This document shows positions 57,200 through 64,000 of a stretch of DNA of 64,000 nt, piece after piece (position 1 is the stretch's first letter; each line of letters begins with the position of its first letter). The notes under the pieces are model-generated. The model saw only the letters and a list, made by a program, of their open reading frames with translations. It searched no databases and had not been told where the DNA came from. A program made the translations under genes and the position numbers. The DNA is taken from positions 1-64,000 of the forward strand of contig JAAXVR010000006.1 in assembly GCA_013335405.1 (NCBI GenBank), in the 5' to 3' direction. This DNA comes from Chlorobiaceae bacterium (GTDB lineage Bacteria; Bacteroidota; Chlorobiia; Chlorobiales; Chlorobiaceae).

Positions 57200-58516
57200 A
57201 TGCGATCAATGAGAAAAGCTGTATACGGCCTGGTATTATTGTTTCTCTGTCTTGTTTCAATCCCTGCGGGGCTTTCAGCTGCTGAAACAGGCGAGTATAT
57301 CGCGATTAGAAAGGAAGGATCCGGCAAAATCGCCATTGTACTGCAGAAGCCCGATGCCAGGGGGAAGAGGGAGACAGGATGGGCACAGAACCTTGATACG
57401 GTCATCCATGATGGCCTTTCCTTTACCGGCCTGTTCAGCATTTTACCGGCCCCGCTGAACATTTTCGACACCACCGATCCCAAGAATCCCGTACTCAATT
57501 TCGGCGCATTGAATTCAGTCGGTTCGGAAATTTATGCGGGAGGTGCGGTTACCAGACAATCCGGAGCGGTCGTTCTTGATATGACGGTTTACGAGACCCT
57601 GTCCGCCAGACAGATCCTGAAGAAAACCTACACCGGAAGCGAAGAGCAGATCCGTTCGATCGGACAGGCTTTCTGTGCCGACCTTGTGGAACTTCTTACA
57701 GGAAAAAAATCGGTTTTCGGGACAAGGATTGCGTTCGTTTCAAGCAAAACCGGTTCCAAGGAGCTGTACGAATGTGACTTTGACGGTCAGAACGTTGTGC
57801 AGATGACATCATCGCGATCCATCTCCCTGACTCCGGCCTATTCTCCTGACGGAAGGTATATCGCCTGGACTGATTTCACCCTGGGCCGTCCGAATCTATT
57901 CATCAGGAACCGTGCCGACAATACCTCTGTTGCGGCAAGCAGGAATGGGGTAAGCATCGATCCCGGATGGCGGAATGGCAGCGAAGTGGCAACAACCCTC
58001 TCTTTCGAAGGCGATCAGGAGATCTATCTGGTCAGACTCGACGGCTCGATTGCCCAGAGGGTAACCAGGAGCAGGGGAATAGACGTTTCTCCGACCTTTT
58101 CTCCCGATGGTTCCAGAATGGCGTTTGTTTCTTCGAGGAACGGACTTCCACAGATATTTGTTCAGGAGATGGGTTCAGGCGCAGTCAAACGCCTTACGTT
58201 CAGCGGAAGGTACAATACACAGCCATCGTGGTCCCCTCTCGGCGATAAAATCGCATATACGACATGGGAAAATAGCGGTGAAATAAATATATTCGTTATA
58301 AAGCCTGACGGGACTGGATTGGTTAAGCTCACGAGCAGATCTCGTGAAAACGAATCTCCATCCTGGTCCCCTGATGGTGACATGATTGTTTTCACATCGA
58401 ACAGAGACGGCAGGAAGAAAATATTTGTTATGAACGCAACAGGTGAGAATCAGAGGCCTTTATTGCAGATGGATGGTGAGCAGATGCAGCCGTCGTGGTC
58501 ATTATTCCGGAAGTAG
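57200..58516 (+). CDS. tolB: Tol-Pal system beta-propeller protein TolB
   Basis: The 438-residue protein has a signal peptide (about 1-25), a TolB N-terminal domain (about 28-160) and a six-bladed propeller of WD40-like repeats (TPAYSPDGRYIAW, SPTFSPDGSRMAFVSSR, QPSWSPLGDKIAYT, SPSWSPDGDMIVFTSNRDG). It sits in the periplasm and binds Pal. The ATG at 57200 was chosen since upstream codons encode no signal sequence. 293 bases separate it from tolA. Confidence 0.93.
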   Translation: MRSMRKAVYGLVLLFLCLVSIPAGLSAAETGEYIAIRKEGSGKIAIVLQKPDARGKRETGWAQNLDTVIHDGLSFTGLFSILPAPLNIFDTTDPKNPVLNFGALNSVGSEIYAGGAVTRQSGAVVLDMTVYETLSARQILKKTYTGSEEQIRSIGQAFCADLVELLTGKKSVFGTRIAFVSSKTGSKELYECDFDGQNVVQMTSSRSISLTPAYSPDGRYIAWTDFTLGRPNLFIRNRADNTSVAASRNGVSIDPGWRNGSEVATTLSFEGDQEIYLVRLDGSIAQRVTRSRGIDVSPTFSPDGSRMAFVSSRNGLPQIFVQEMGSGAVKRLTFSGRYNTQPSWSPLGDKIAYTTWENSGEINIFVIKPDGTGLVKLTSRSRENESPSWSPDGDMIVFTSNRDGRKKIFVMNATGENQRPLLQMDGEQMQPSWSLFRK

Positions 58517-58556
58517 TAACTTTCTTTTTTTTGAAAAACCTTAAAAAGGGGGAAAA

Positions 58557-59012
58557 ATGAGAAGCGCAAAAACCTTGATGAAAGGCCTTATCATACCATC
58601 GATGCTCTTCCTGGGAGCATGCTGCTGTGAAAAAGAAGTCGTGCCGCCGCCACCGCCGCCACCGCCACCGCCGCCGGTAGTCAACCCGCTCGGTGATATT
58701 TTCTACGATTTCGACAAATCCGAGCTTCGTATGGATGCAGTCACTCAGCTGAAGACCAACGCTGACTGGATGGCAGCCAATGGATCGAGGATCGTTATCA
58801 TTGAAGGTCATTGCGACGAAAGGGGCACCAACGAATACAACCTTGCCCTTGGCGAGCGCCGTGCAAACAGCGCCAGGGATTACATGGTGAACCTGGGTGT
58901 ACCGTCAACACGCATGAAGACCGTCAGCTATGGTGAAGAAAGACCGTTCGCAGCTGGCCATGATGAAGAATCATGGGCTCAGAACAGAAGGGCACATTTC
59001 CTTCCCGAGTAA
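58557..59012 (+). CDS. pal: Peptidoglycan-associated lipoprotein, copy 1
   Basis: The 151-residue protein has a lipobox (FLGAC) near residue 23, a run of eleven prolines just after it, and an OmpA-C domain ([16 protein letters not shown] ... [20 protein letters not shown]) that binds peptidoglycan. It anchors the outer membrane to the wall and pairs with TolB. AGGGGGA lies before the ATG. The 'CCC' after the lipobox Cys is unusual. Confidence 0.93.
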   Translation: MRSAKTLMKGLIIPSMLFLGACCCEKEVVPPPPPPPPPPPVVNPLGDIFYDFDKSELRMDAVTQLKTNADWMAANGSRIVIIEGHCDERGTNEYNLALGERRANSARDYMVNLGVPSTRMKTVSYGEERPFAAGHDEESWAQNRRAHFLPE

Positions 59013-59034
59013 TTTCCCGGCTTCCATGACATCC

Positions 59035-59069
59035 AAGGGGCAGGCAAGTCGGTTGCTTGCCCCTTTTTT
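59035..59069 (+). terminator. Terminator between the two pal genes
   Basis: AAGGGGCAGGCAA pairs with TTGCTTGCCCCTT (one G-U) around GTCGG, followed by TTTTTT. Good intrinsic terminator. Confidence 0.85.
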
Positions 59070-59093
59070 ATTTAATTAAAATGCTATGACCCT

Positions 59094-59588
59094 ATGAAAA
59101 AAGAGATTATAAACGGTGTGCTGGTATTAGCCCTGATAGCGACAGCGGGATGTTCATCAAGCGACAAGGCGACTTCAGGGGGAAGCATGGCTGAACAGCC
59201 GGTAACTTCTACCGGACCCGCCATCAAGACCGGTTATGGATTCGATCAGTGGCAGCAGGGTCCGCTGGGAGATGTGTTTTATGATTTCGACAGCGCTGAT
59301 CTCAGTCCGGAAGCGGAACAGCAGCTCAAGGACAATGCTGCCTGGCTTGAGAGCAATCCCCGGAACAATACGACAATCGAGGGGCATTGCGATTCGAGAG
59401 GGACATCCGAGTACAACATCGCCCTTGGGGACCGCCGCAGTTCAACGGCCAGGGAGTATCTTGTCAGGCTTGGAATTTCCCCGTCGCGTATGCAGACAGT
59501 ATCATTCGGTGAAGAGCGTCCTTTTGATTCCGGTGAGAATGAAGATGCCTGGTCAAAAAACAGGCGCGCACATTTTATCGTGAAATAG
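59094..59588 (+). CDS. pal: Peptidoglycan-associated lipoprotein, copy 2
   Basis: The 164-residue protein has a lipobox ATAGC near residue 20, a Ser/Thr/Gly linker, then an OmpA-C domain ([20 protein letters not shown] ... [20 protein letters not shown] ... [26 protein letters not shown]). It is clearly a paralogue of copy 1 but has a different linker (no Pro run). A terminator precedes it, so it may have its own promoter and expression. Confidence 0.92.
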   Translation: MKKEIINGVLVLALIATAGCSSSDKATSGGSMAEQPVTSTGPAIKTGYGFDQWQQGPLGDVFYDFDSADLSPEAEQQLKDNAAWLESNPRNNTTIEGHCDSRGTSEYNIALGDRRSSTAREYLVRLGISPSRMQTVSFGEERPFDSGENEDAWSKNRRAHFIVK

Positions 59589-59601
59589 TCATCCGATTTC
59601 C

Positions 59602-59628
59602 TTATGCCGGTTCCGGGGACCGGCATAA
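59602..59628 (+). terminator. Hairpin between pal copy 2 and cpoB
   Basis: TTATGCCGGT-TCCGGGG-ACCGGCATAA, perfect 10-bp stem directly after the stop. No T-run, so it may be a processing or stability element instead. Confidence 0.5.
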
Positions 59629-59666
59629 GAGCGTATAAGGACCAATGATGATCAAACCATGCAACC

Positions 59667-60416
59667 ATGAATACAAAACCACGACACTTATTTCTTCTTT
59701 CGTTCCTTGCTCTTGCCGCCTGTGCTTCACAGGAGGATCTCGTCGTCGTCAGGGAGGATGTTCAGAAAGTCAAGAGCCAGACGGCCGGTTCATACTCGGA
59801 TATACAGCAGCTTCGAGATGAGGTGGCCCGTCTGCAGGGGCAGGTGAATGAGATGACGCACATCAATGCCGATAAGTTCAGGCGGCTGGGCGTGGAGGAT
59901 TCCCTTCTTGTCCACAAGGTTGACGAACTTGATTCCAGGCTGCAGAAAATAGAACAGTACCTTGCTGTCGGCACTGTCGTCACGAGCGCGCCACCGCAGA
60001 TTCAGACGGTTAAACCTCCGGAAGCACCCAACAAGCCGGCCCCGGCGCCTCTCATCGATTCAGCTCTCTTCAGGGATGGTGTCGACAAGCTTTCAGGGAA
60101 AAAATATACCGCAGCCCGGGAAAGCTTCACGACGCTTCTTCAGAAATATCCCAAGTCCGAACTTGTCCCGAATGCCCAGTTCAACATCGGCGAAAGTTAT
60201 TTCAGTGAGAAATCCTATGAGAAAGCCATCCTGGAGTACCAGGTCGTCATAGAAAAATATCCTAAAAGCAGCAAACGTTCTGCAGCTCTGTACAAACAAG
60301 CCGTCGCTTTCGAGATGATAGGGGATGAAGAGAATGCCAGGACAAGGTACAGGGATATTGTCAAGCTTTACCCGAAATCTTCCGAAGCTGCTCTCGCGAG
60401 TAAAAAGCTGAAATAA
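59667..60416 (+). CDS. cpoB: Tol-Pal system protein CpoB/YbgF
   Basis: The 249-residue protein has a lipobox-like LAAC at residue 16-19, an N-terminal coiled coil (about 25-90), a Pro-rich linker and TPR repeats (ALFRDGVDKLSGKKYTAARESF, NAQFNIGESYFSEKSYEKAILEYQ, AALYKQAVAFEMIGDEENARTRY). CpoB coordinates cell-wall synthesis with outer-membrane constriction. E. coli CpoB is periplasmic; this one looks lipid-anchored. Confidence 0.9.
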   Translation: MNTKPRHLFLLSFLALAACASQEDLVVVREDVQKVKSQTAGSYSDIQQLRDEVARLQGQVNEMTHINADKFRRLGVEDSLLVHKVDELDSRLQKIEQYLAVGTVVTSAPPQIQTVKPPEAPNKPAPAPLIDSALFRDGVDKLSGKKYTAARESFTTLLQKYPKSELVPNAQFNIGESYFSEKSYEKAILEYQVVIEKYPKSSKRSAALYKQAVAFEMIGDEENARTRYRDIVKLYPKSSEAALASKKLK

Positions 60417-60464
60417 TCCGCTTCAGGGTCTTGTCGGGAAAGCTCGACGCAAAGTTGTCGGACA

Positions 60465-60522
60465 GAAAAAAACAGAGAAGCCATGCGATCCTTATGCAGG
60501 TAACCGCACGGCTTCTCTGTTT
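60465..60522. terminator. Strong bidirectional terminator
   Basis: AACAGAGAAGCCATGCG and CGCACGGCTTCTCTGTT pair over 16 of 17 positions, with an A-run before and TTTTC after. It ends the tol-pal region and the converging hypothetical gene. Confidence 0.85.
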
Positions 60523-60573
60523 TCAGAGGTATAATGGCTATTCCCAAGTCTTTTCCGGCAAGTCGAACGGGGC

Positions 60574-61008
60574 TTATTTGAAAAATTCGTCAAGGGTATA
60601 GGTTCGTCTGTCAATTTCAACAGAAAGCTGGCGGTGCAGCGAATCATAAAAGACGGGGATATCCCTCATTGTCCATTTGATACCGCGTTTATCGAAATCG
60701 ATAACGTAGCGATTTTCATTGTCAAGAATTTTCTGCGACAGGTTTATACCGATGTCCGGCTGTGTTGATAGAACGTACAGTTCGATCTCGCCGGAAATGA
60801 CTTTATCGACGATTCCCTTTGTTGGAAGGAGAGAACGCCGCCCTGAAGCGGGGCTTATCCTCAGGTCAAGTTTCCCCTTATTGTCCCTTTTTGCCGACGT
60901 GATGAAATATTTTTCCGCTTTATGAACTGCATTGCCTGACCAGGGGCCTGAAGTACTTACCCTGACCTGGTTTTTTGCGGTGTCCGGACGGCTGAGCTGT
61001 GGTTGCAT
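60574..61008 (-). CDS. Protein of unknown function, 144 residues
   Basis: I do not recognise the family. It has no signal peptide or membrane segment. A basic N-terminal half ([21 protein letters not shown]) is followed by [49 protein letters not shown] and an end [15 protein letters not shown]. Composition and ending suggest a folded cytoplasmic protein. The ATG at 61008 is used; a TTG 8 codons earlier is possible. It lies between cpoB (convergent) and dnaK (same strand, beyond a terminator). Confidence 0.6.
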   Translation of the reverse strand: MQPQLSRPDTAKNQVRVSTSGPWSGNAVHKAEKYFITSAKRDNKGKLDLRISPASGRRSLLPTKGIVDKVISGEIELYVLSTQPDIGINLSQKILDNENRYVIDFDKRGIKWTMRDIPVFYDSLHRQLSVEIDRRTYTLDEFFK

Positions 61009-61093
61009 CGTTTGCAGGGTTAAAATTTCCAATTATAACACAAACGGGCGGTCTGCCTCTATAGTGTTCAAGTTACCAAAACAGGCAGAAATA

Positions 61094-61121
61094 ACAAAGG
61101 GATTCCTGTGAATCCCCTTGT
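61094..61121 (-). terminator. Terminator after dnaK
   Basis: ACAAAGGGATTC and GAATCCCCTTGT pair over 11 of 12 positions with loop CTGT, 28 bases past the dnaK stop; the minus-strand tail is T-rich. Confidence 0.7.
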
Positions 61122-61148
61122 CATTGTCGCGTCTTTCGGTTGCGTTAT

Positions 61149-63062
61149 TTACTTGTTGTTGCCGTCGATAACCTCGTACTCGGCATTCTGTACCTCACCG
61201 TCACCGCCGGCTTTGCTGCTTCCACCGGAAGGCGCTCCCTCGTCTCCTTGCGGTGCTCCGGGTCCCTGAGACTGGTAAAGCTGGGATGCGATGTCGTTCC
61301 ATTCCTTGTTGAGCTGCTCCATCGCATCCTTGATCGATTCGATCGTGCCGTTTTTGTAGGCTTCCTTAAGTTTTTCAAGTGCCCCTTCGAGCGAGCCTTT
61401 CTTGTCGGACGGAATTTTATCTCCAAGATCCTTAAGCTGTTTTTCCGTGCTGAAAATCAGCGAGTCAGCCGTGTTCCTGGTATCGATATCTTCTTTCCTT
61501 TTCTGGTCTTCAGCGGCATGAGCCTTTGCGTCCTGCTTCATTTTTTCGACTTCGGCATCGCTGAGCTTGCTGCTGGACTCTATCTTGATGCTCTGTTCCT
61601 TTCCGGTTGCCTTGTCTTTGGCGGATACGTTAAGGATGCCGTTGGAGTCGATATCGAAAGTGACTTCGATCTGCGGCAGGCCTCTCGGTGCCGGAGGAAT
61701 GTCTCCAAGATGGAATCGTCCGAGCGTCTTGTTGTCGTTTGCCATCGGACGTTCACCCTGCAGAACATGAACTTCGACGGAAGTCTGGTTGTCGGCAGCT
61801 GTCGAGAAGACCTCCTGTTTTCTTGTCGGAATAGTCGTATTCGCGTCGATGAGTTTTGTCATGACGCCGCCGAGTGTTTCAATACCGAGCGAGAGGGGGG
61901 TGACGTCAAGAAGGAGGACATCGGTCACGTCCCCTTTCAGGACTCCTCCCTGAATAGCTGCTCCGATGGCGACAACTTCGTCGGGGTTTACGCTCTTGTT
62001 CGGTTCCCTGCCGAAAAACTCCTTCACAAGAGCCTGGACTTTCGGTATGCGGGTAGAACCGCCGACGAGCACGACTTCATCGATCTCTTTGATGTCGAGT
62101 TTGGAATTTTTCACTGCGCGATGACAGGGATCGAGAAGCTTGTCGAACAGGTCTGCACAAATCGCTTCGAATTTGGCGCGGGTCAGATTAACGACAAGGT
62201 GCTTCGGACCTTCCTGTGTTGCGGTGATGAACGGGAGGTTTATTTCCGTGTCGGTCCTCGAAGAAAGTTCGATTTTTGCTTTTTCTGCGGCTTCCTTGAG
62301 GCGCTGAAGGGCAATAGGATCTTTGCGCAGGTCGATTCCTTCCTGTTTTTTGAATTCATCGGCAAGGAAGTCGATGATTTTCTGATCGAAGTCATCGCCG
62401 CCGAGGTGCGTGTCTCCATCGGTGGATTTGACCTCGAAAACACCATCTCCGAGTTCGAGGATGGAAATGTCGAACGTTCCTCCGCCAAGATCGAAAACCG
62501 CAACCTTCTCGTTTTCCCTGGTTTTGTCAAGTCCGTAGGCGAGGGCTGCAGCCGTCGGTTCGTTGATGATCCTCTTGACGTCGAGTCCTGCGATACGGCC
62601 AGCATCTTTCGTTGCCTGTCTCTGGGCGTCGTTGAAATATGCAGGAACAGTGATGACTGCCTCGGTAACCTTTTCTCCAAGGAAATCTTCTGCAGTCTGC
62701 TTCATTTTCTGCAGGATCATGGCTGAAATTTCCTGAGGTGAGTAAATCTTGTCATTGATTTTTACCCTTGCCTCACCGTTTTCGTTGACCACATCGTAAG
62801 GCGCTATTTTCTTTTCGTTTGGGACCTCGTCGTATTTGCGCCCCATGAACCGCTTGATGGAAAAGATGGTGTTCCTCGGATTGGTGATGGCCTGCCTTTT
62901 CGCTGCCTGGCCTACCAGCCGGTCACCGGTTTTGGTAAGACCTATGATAGACGGAGTGGTCCTGTTGCCTTCGGAGTTTTCGATTACCGTCGGCTGTGTA
63001 CCCTGCATCACTGCCACGCAGGAGTTTGTTGTGCCGAGGTCGATACCGATAATTTTACCCAT
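61149..63062 (-). CDS. dnaK: Chaperone DnaK (Hsp70)
   Basis: The 637-residue Hsp70 starts [18 protein letters not shown] and has [16 protein letters not shown], the linker region [21 protein letters not shown], the substrate-binding domain and a helical lid, ending in a Gly-rich tail with [12 protein letters not shown]. It refolds proteins with DnaJ and GrpE, which are not in this window. Hsp20 lies 71 bases upstream in the same direction, so one heat-shock transcript is possible. Confidence 0.98.
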   Translation of the reverse strand: MGKIIGIDLGTTNSCVAVMQGTQPTVIENSEGNRTTPSIIGLTKTGDRLVGQAAKRQAITNPRNTIFSIKRFMGRKYDEVPNEKKIAPYDVVNENGEARVKINDKIYSPQEISAMILQKMKQTAEDFLGEKVTEAVITVPAYFNDAQRQATKDAGRIAGLDVKRIINEPTAAALAYGLDKTRENEKVAVFDLGGGTFDISILELGDGVFEVKSTDGDTHLGGDDFDQKIIDFLADEFKKQEGIDLRKDPIALQRLKEAAEKAKIELSSRTDTEINLPFITATQEGPKHLVVNLTRAKFEAICADLFDKLLDPCHRAVKNSKLDIKEIDEVVLVGGSTRIPKVQALVKEFFGREPNKSVNPDEVVAIGAAIQGGVLKGDVTDVLLLDVTPLSLGIETLGGVMTKLIDANTTIPTRKQEVFSTAADNQTSVEVHVLQGERPMANDNKTLGRFHLGDIPPAPRGLPQIEVTFDIDSNGILNVSAKDKATGKEQSIKIESSSKLSDAEVEKMKQDAKAHAAEDQKRKEDIDTRNTADSLIFSTEKQLKDLGDKIPSDKKGSLEGALEKLKEAYKNGTIESIKDAMEQLNKEWNDIASQLYQSQGPGAPQGDEGAPSGGSSKAGGDGEVQNAEYEVIDGNNK

Positions 63063-63133
63063 TGTTAATTTCCTTTTTTTGATGTTACGTGTATCCGGGC
63101 CGGCAGTTTCAGCCAGACCCGGATTCTGAGCGT

Positions 63134-63532
63134 TCAGCTGATGGTTATTTCTTTTGTTTTTTTCACCGGGACGGCTTTCGGAAGGCTTACATGCAGAATG
63201 CCGTTGTCAAACTCAGCGGTGATATGTTCCTGATCGATCATTTCCCCGAGATTGAAGCTGCGGGAAAAACTTCCGTATGTCCTTTCAATCCGGTGATAGT
63301 TTTTTCTCGATTCATCCGTTTCCTGTTTTCTTTCTGCCTTGATGGTAAGCATGTCTTCCTCGATATTCAGCGCAATATTCTCTTTGGTGATTCCCGGGAG
63401 TTCCGCATCGATATGGAAAGCGCTGTCATCTTCTGAAATGTCGACCTTGAATGCCGGAGCGGAGGGCATCTGGGCGCCTGACCAGATATCGTCGAACAGT
63501 TTGAGAGGGTCTTTCGATAATTTTACAAGCAT
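63134..63532 (-). CDS. Small heat-shock protein, Hsp20 family
   Basis: The 132-residue protein has an alpha-crystallin domain (about 30-120): [40 protein letters not shown] and the closing [11 protein letters not shown] short basic tail with an I-x-I-like KEITIS ends it. It is an ATP-independent holdase probably working with DnaK encoded downstream. Confidence 0.93.
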   Translation of the reverse strand: MLVKLSKDPLKLFDDIWSGAQMPSAPAFKVDISEDDSAFHIDAELPGITKENIALNIEEDMLTIKAERKQETDESRKNYHRIERTYGSFSRSFNLGEMIDQEHITAEFDNGILHVSLPKAVPVKKTKEITIS

Positions 63533-63861
63533 GGTTTTTCTCCTTACTGGATAGATCGGTTTTCTGTTTCTCTAAAAGCGTCGCGATTTTTTCATTCGCT
63601 ATTAAAGAAAATACAAATACCATGCCAATGGCATTTATCCCGTGTATCGGCTTAAAAGTCTGACATAAATGTGTAGTGTGTGGTGAAAATGTCAGATATA
63701 TTGCCGGACATCTGGTAAAAATGTCACAATGCATGCAAGTGGAACTATCATGAAGAAAAAAGAATGAAGTCGGATGGCTTTGATCCCGGTATAAACAGAC
63801 GTACGTGCCCGTAATCAGGTTTCCTTGCCAGGAGAATCCGAAATGGAATAGGGGAGCGGGT
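63533..63861. promoter_or_regulatory. Upstream region of hsp20 with inverted repeats
   Basis: About 330 bases without a gene. TCTGACAT (63659-63666) is perfectly inverted at 63689-63696 (ATGTCAGA), with another ATGTCAC at 63721. The smaller palindrome ATGCC-AAT-GGCAT (63622-63634) lies closer to the gene. No CIRCE (HrcA) element is seen. Confidence 0.35.
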
Positions 63862-63999
63862 TCAGGCTGAAAGGCTCGAATTAATTTTCTGTATCCAGCT
63901 GAGACGGTCCTGAAGATTTTCAACGACACTTTTCGATATGAGGTAGAAAGCACACACGATGCTTTCGTCAGCGATGCGGTAATAACATTTCAGGCCTTC
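63862..63999 (-). CDS. C-terminus of an ArsR-family-like regulator (start outside window)
   Basis: The last 45 codons of a minus-strand gene: [23 protein letters not shown], then a coiled-coil-like end ([21 protein letters not shown]). The strand 'G-x-x-x-Y-Y-R-I' followed by a helix with 'V-C-x-x-Y' is the wing and last helix of ArsR/SmtB winged-helix repressors. What it binds cannot be told from this part. Confidence 0.5.
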   Translation of the reverse strand, partial: EGLKCYYRIADESIVCAFYLISKSVVENLQDRLSWIQKINSSLSA

Positions 64000-64000
64000 T

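Noticed and set aside
61140-62726. 528-codon plus-strand open frame opposite dnaK
   Set aside because: DnaK is unmistakable on the minus strand; this is a mirror-frame artefact.

Overview
The window reads as chromosome of a green sulfur bacterium (Chlorobiaceae, Chlorobium/Prosthecochloris-like). This rests on several things. One protein closely resembles, from memory, the Chlorobaculum tepidum sepiapterin reductase. There is one long ilvD-ilvB-ilvH-ilvC-leuB-leuA-leuC-leuD-cimA operon, and a protein joining a phytol-kinase-like half to a DUF92 half. GC content is moderate and many genes lack a strong Shine-Dalgarno. No search was run, so the placement is an inference.

Layout. 1-2.3 kb: a multihaem cytochrome c with 144-bp internal repeats (cut by the left edge), a b-type membrane cytochrome and a DUF4405-like protein, followed by a 142-bp palindromic element. 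2.7-5.9 kb: zinc-ribbon protein, CDF metal exporter, MscL, methyltransferase. 5.9-17.8 kb: a molybdenum-related island with ModC, a di-TOBE protein, two TonB-dependent receptors, ModA, ModB, a small cytochrome c, and an unusual trio: an ABC ATPase with no permease, a UreG/HypB-like GTPase and a binding-protein homologue with no signal peptide. A decayed methyltransferase gene follows. ModE-like palindromes (CGTTAT-N11/12-ATAACG) lie before both receptor genes and before the trio, which ties the trio to molybdate control. 17.8-24.5 kb: an NHLP-type peptide export system (HlyD adaptor, C39 peptidase-ABC, second ABC) with a Cache sensor and no visible precursor peptide.

24.9-34.9 kb: UspA, ThpR, two secreted proteins of unknown function, DeaD helicase, beta-CASP nuclease, DUF2721 protein, Xer recombinase, a four-helix/zinc-ribbon protein, RsmB. 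35-37.7 kb: SAM-I riboswitch controlling metY-metX. 37.6-41.6 kb: SerS, YqeY, sepiapterin reductase, cold-shock protein, RadC. 41.7-52.9 kb: the branched-chain amino-acid operon (minus strand), ending in a clear terminator and preceded by a candidate Ile/Val/Leu-rich leader peptide. Together its enzymes make valine, leucine and, through citramalate, isoleucine up to the keto acids. 53.4-60.4 kb: the phytol/DUF92 fusion, then TolQ-TolR-TolA-TolB, two Pal lipoproteins and CpoB. 60.5-64 kb: a hypothetical protein, DnaK, Hsp20 and the end of an ArsR-like regulator.

No tRNA, rRNA, CRISPR array or transposase gene was recognised by eye.
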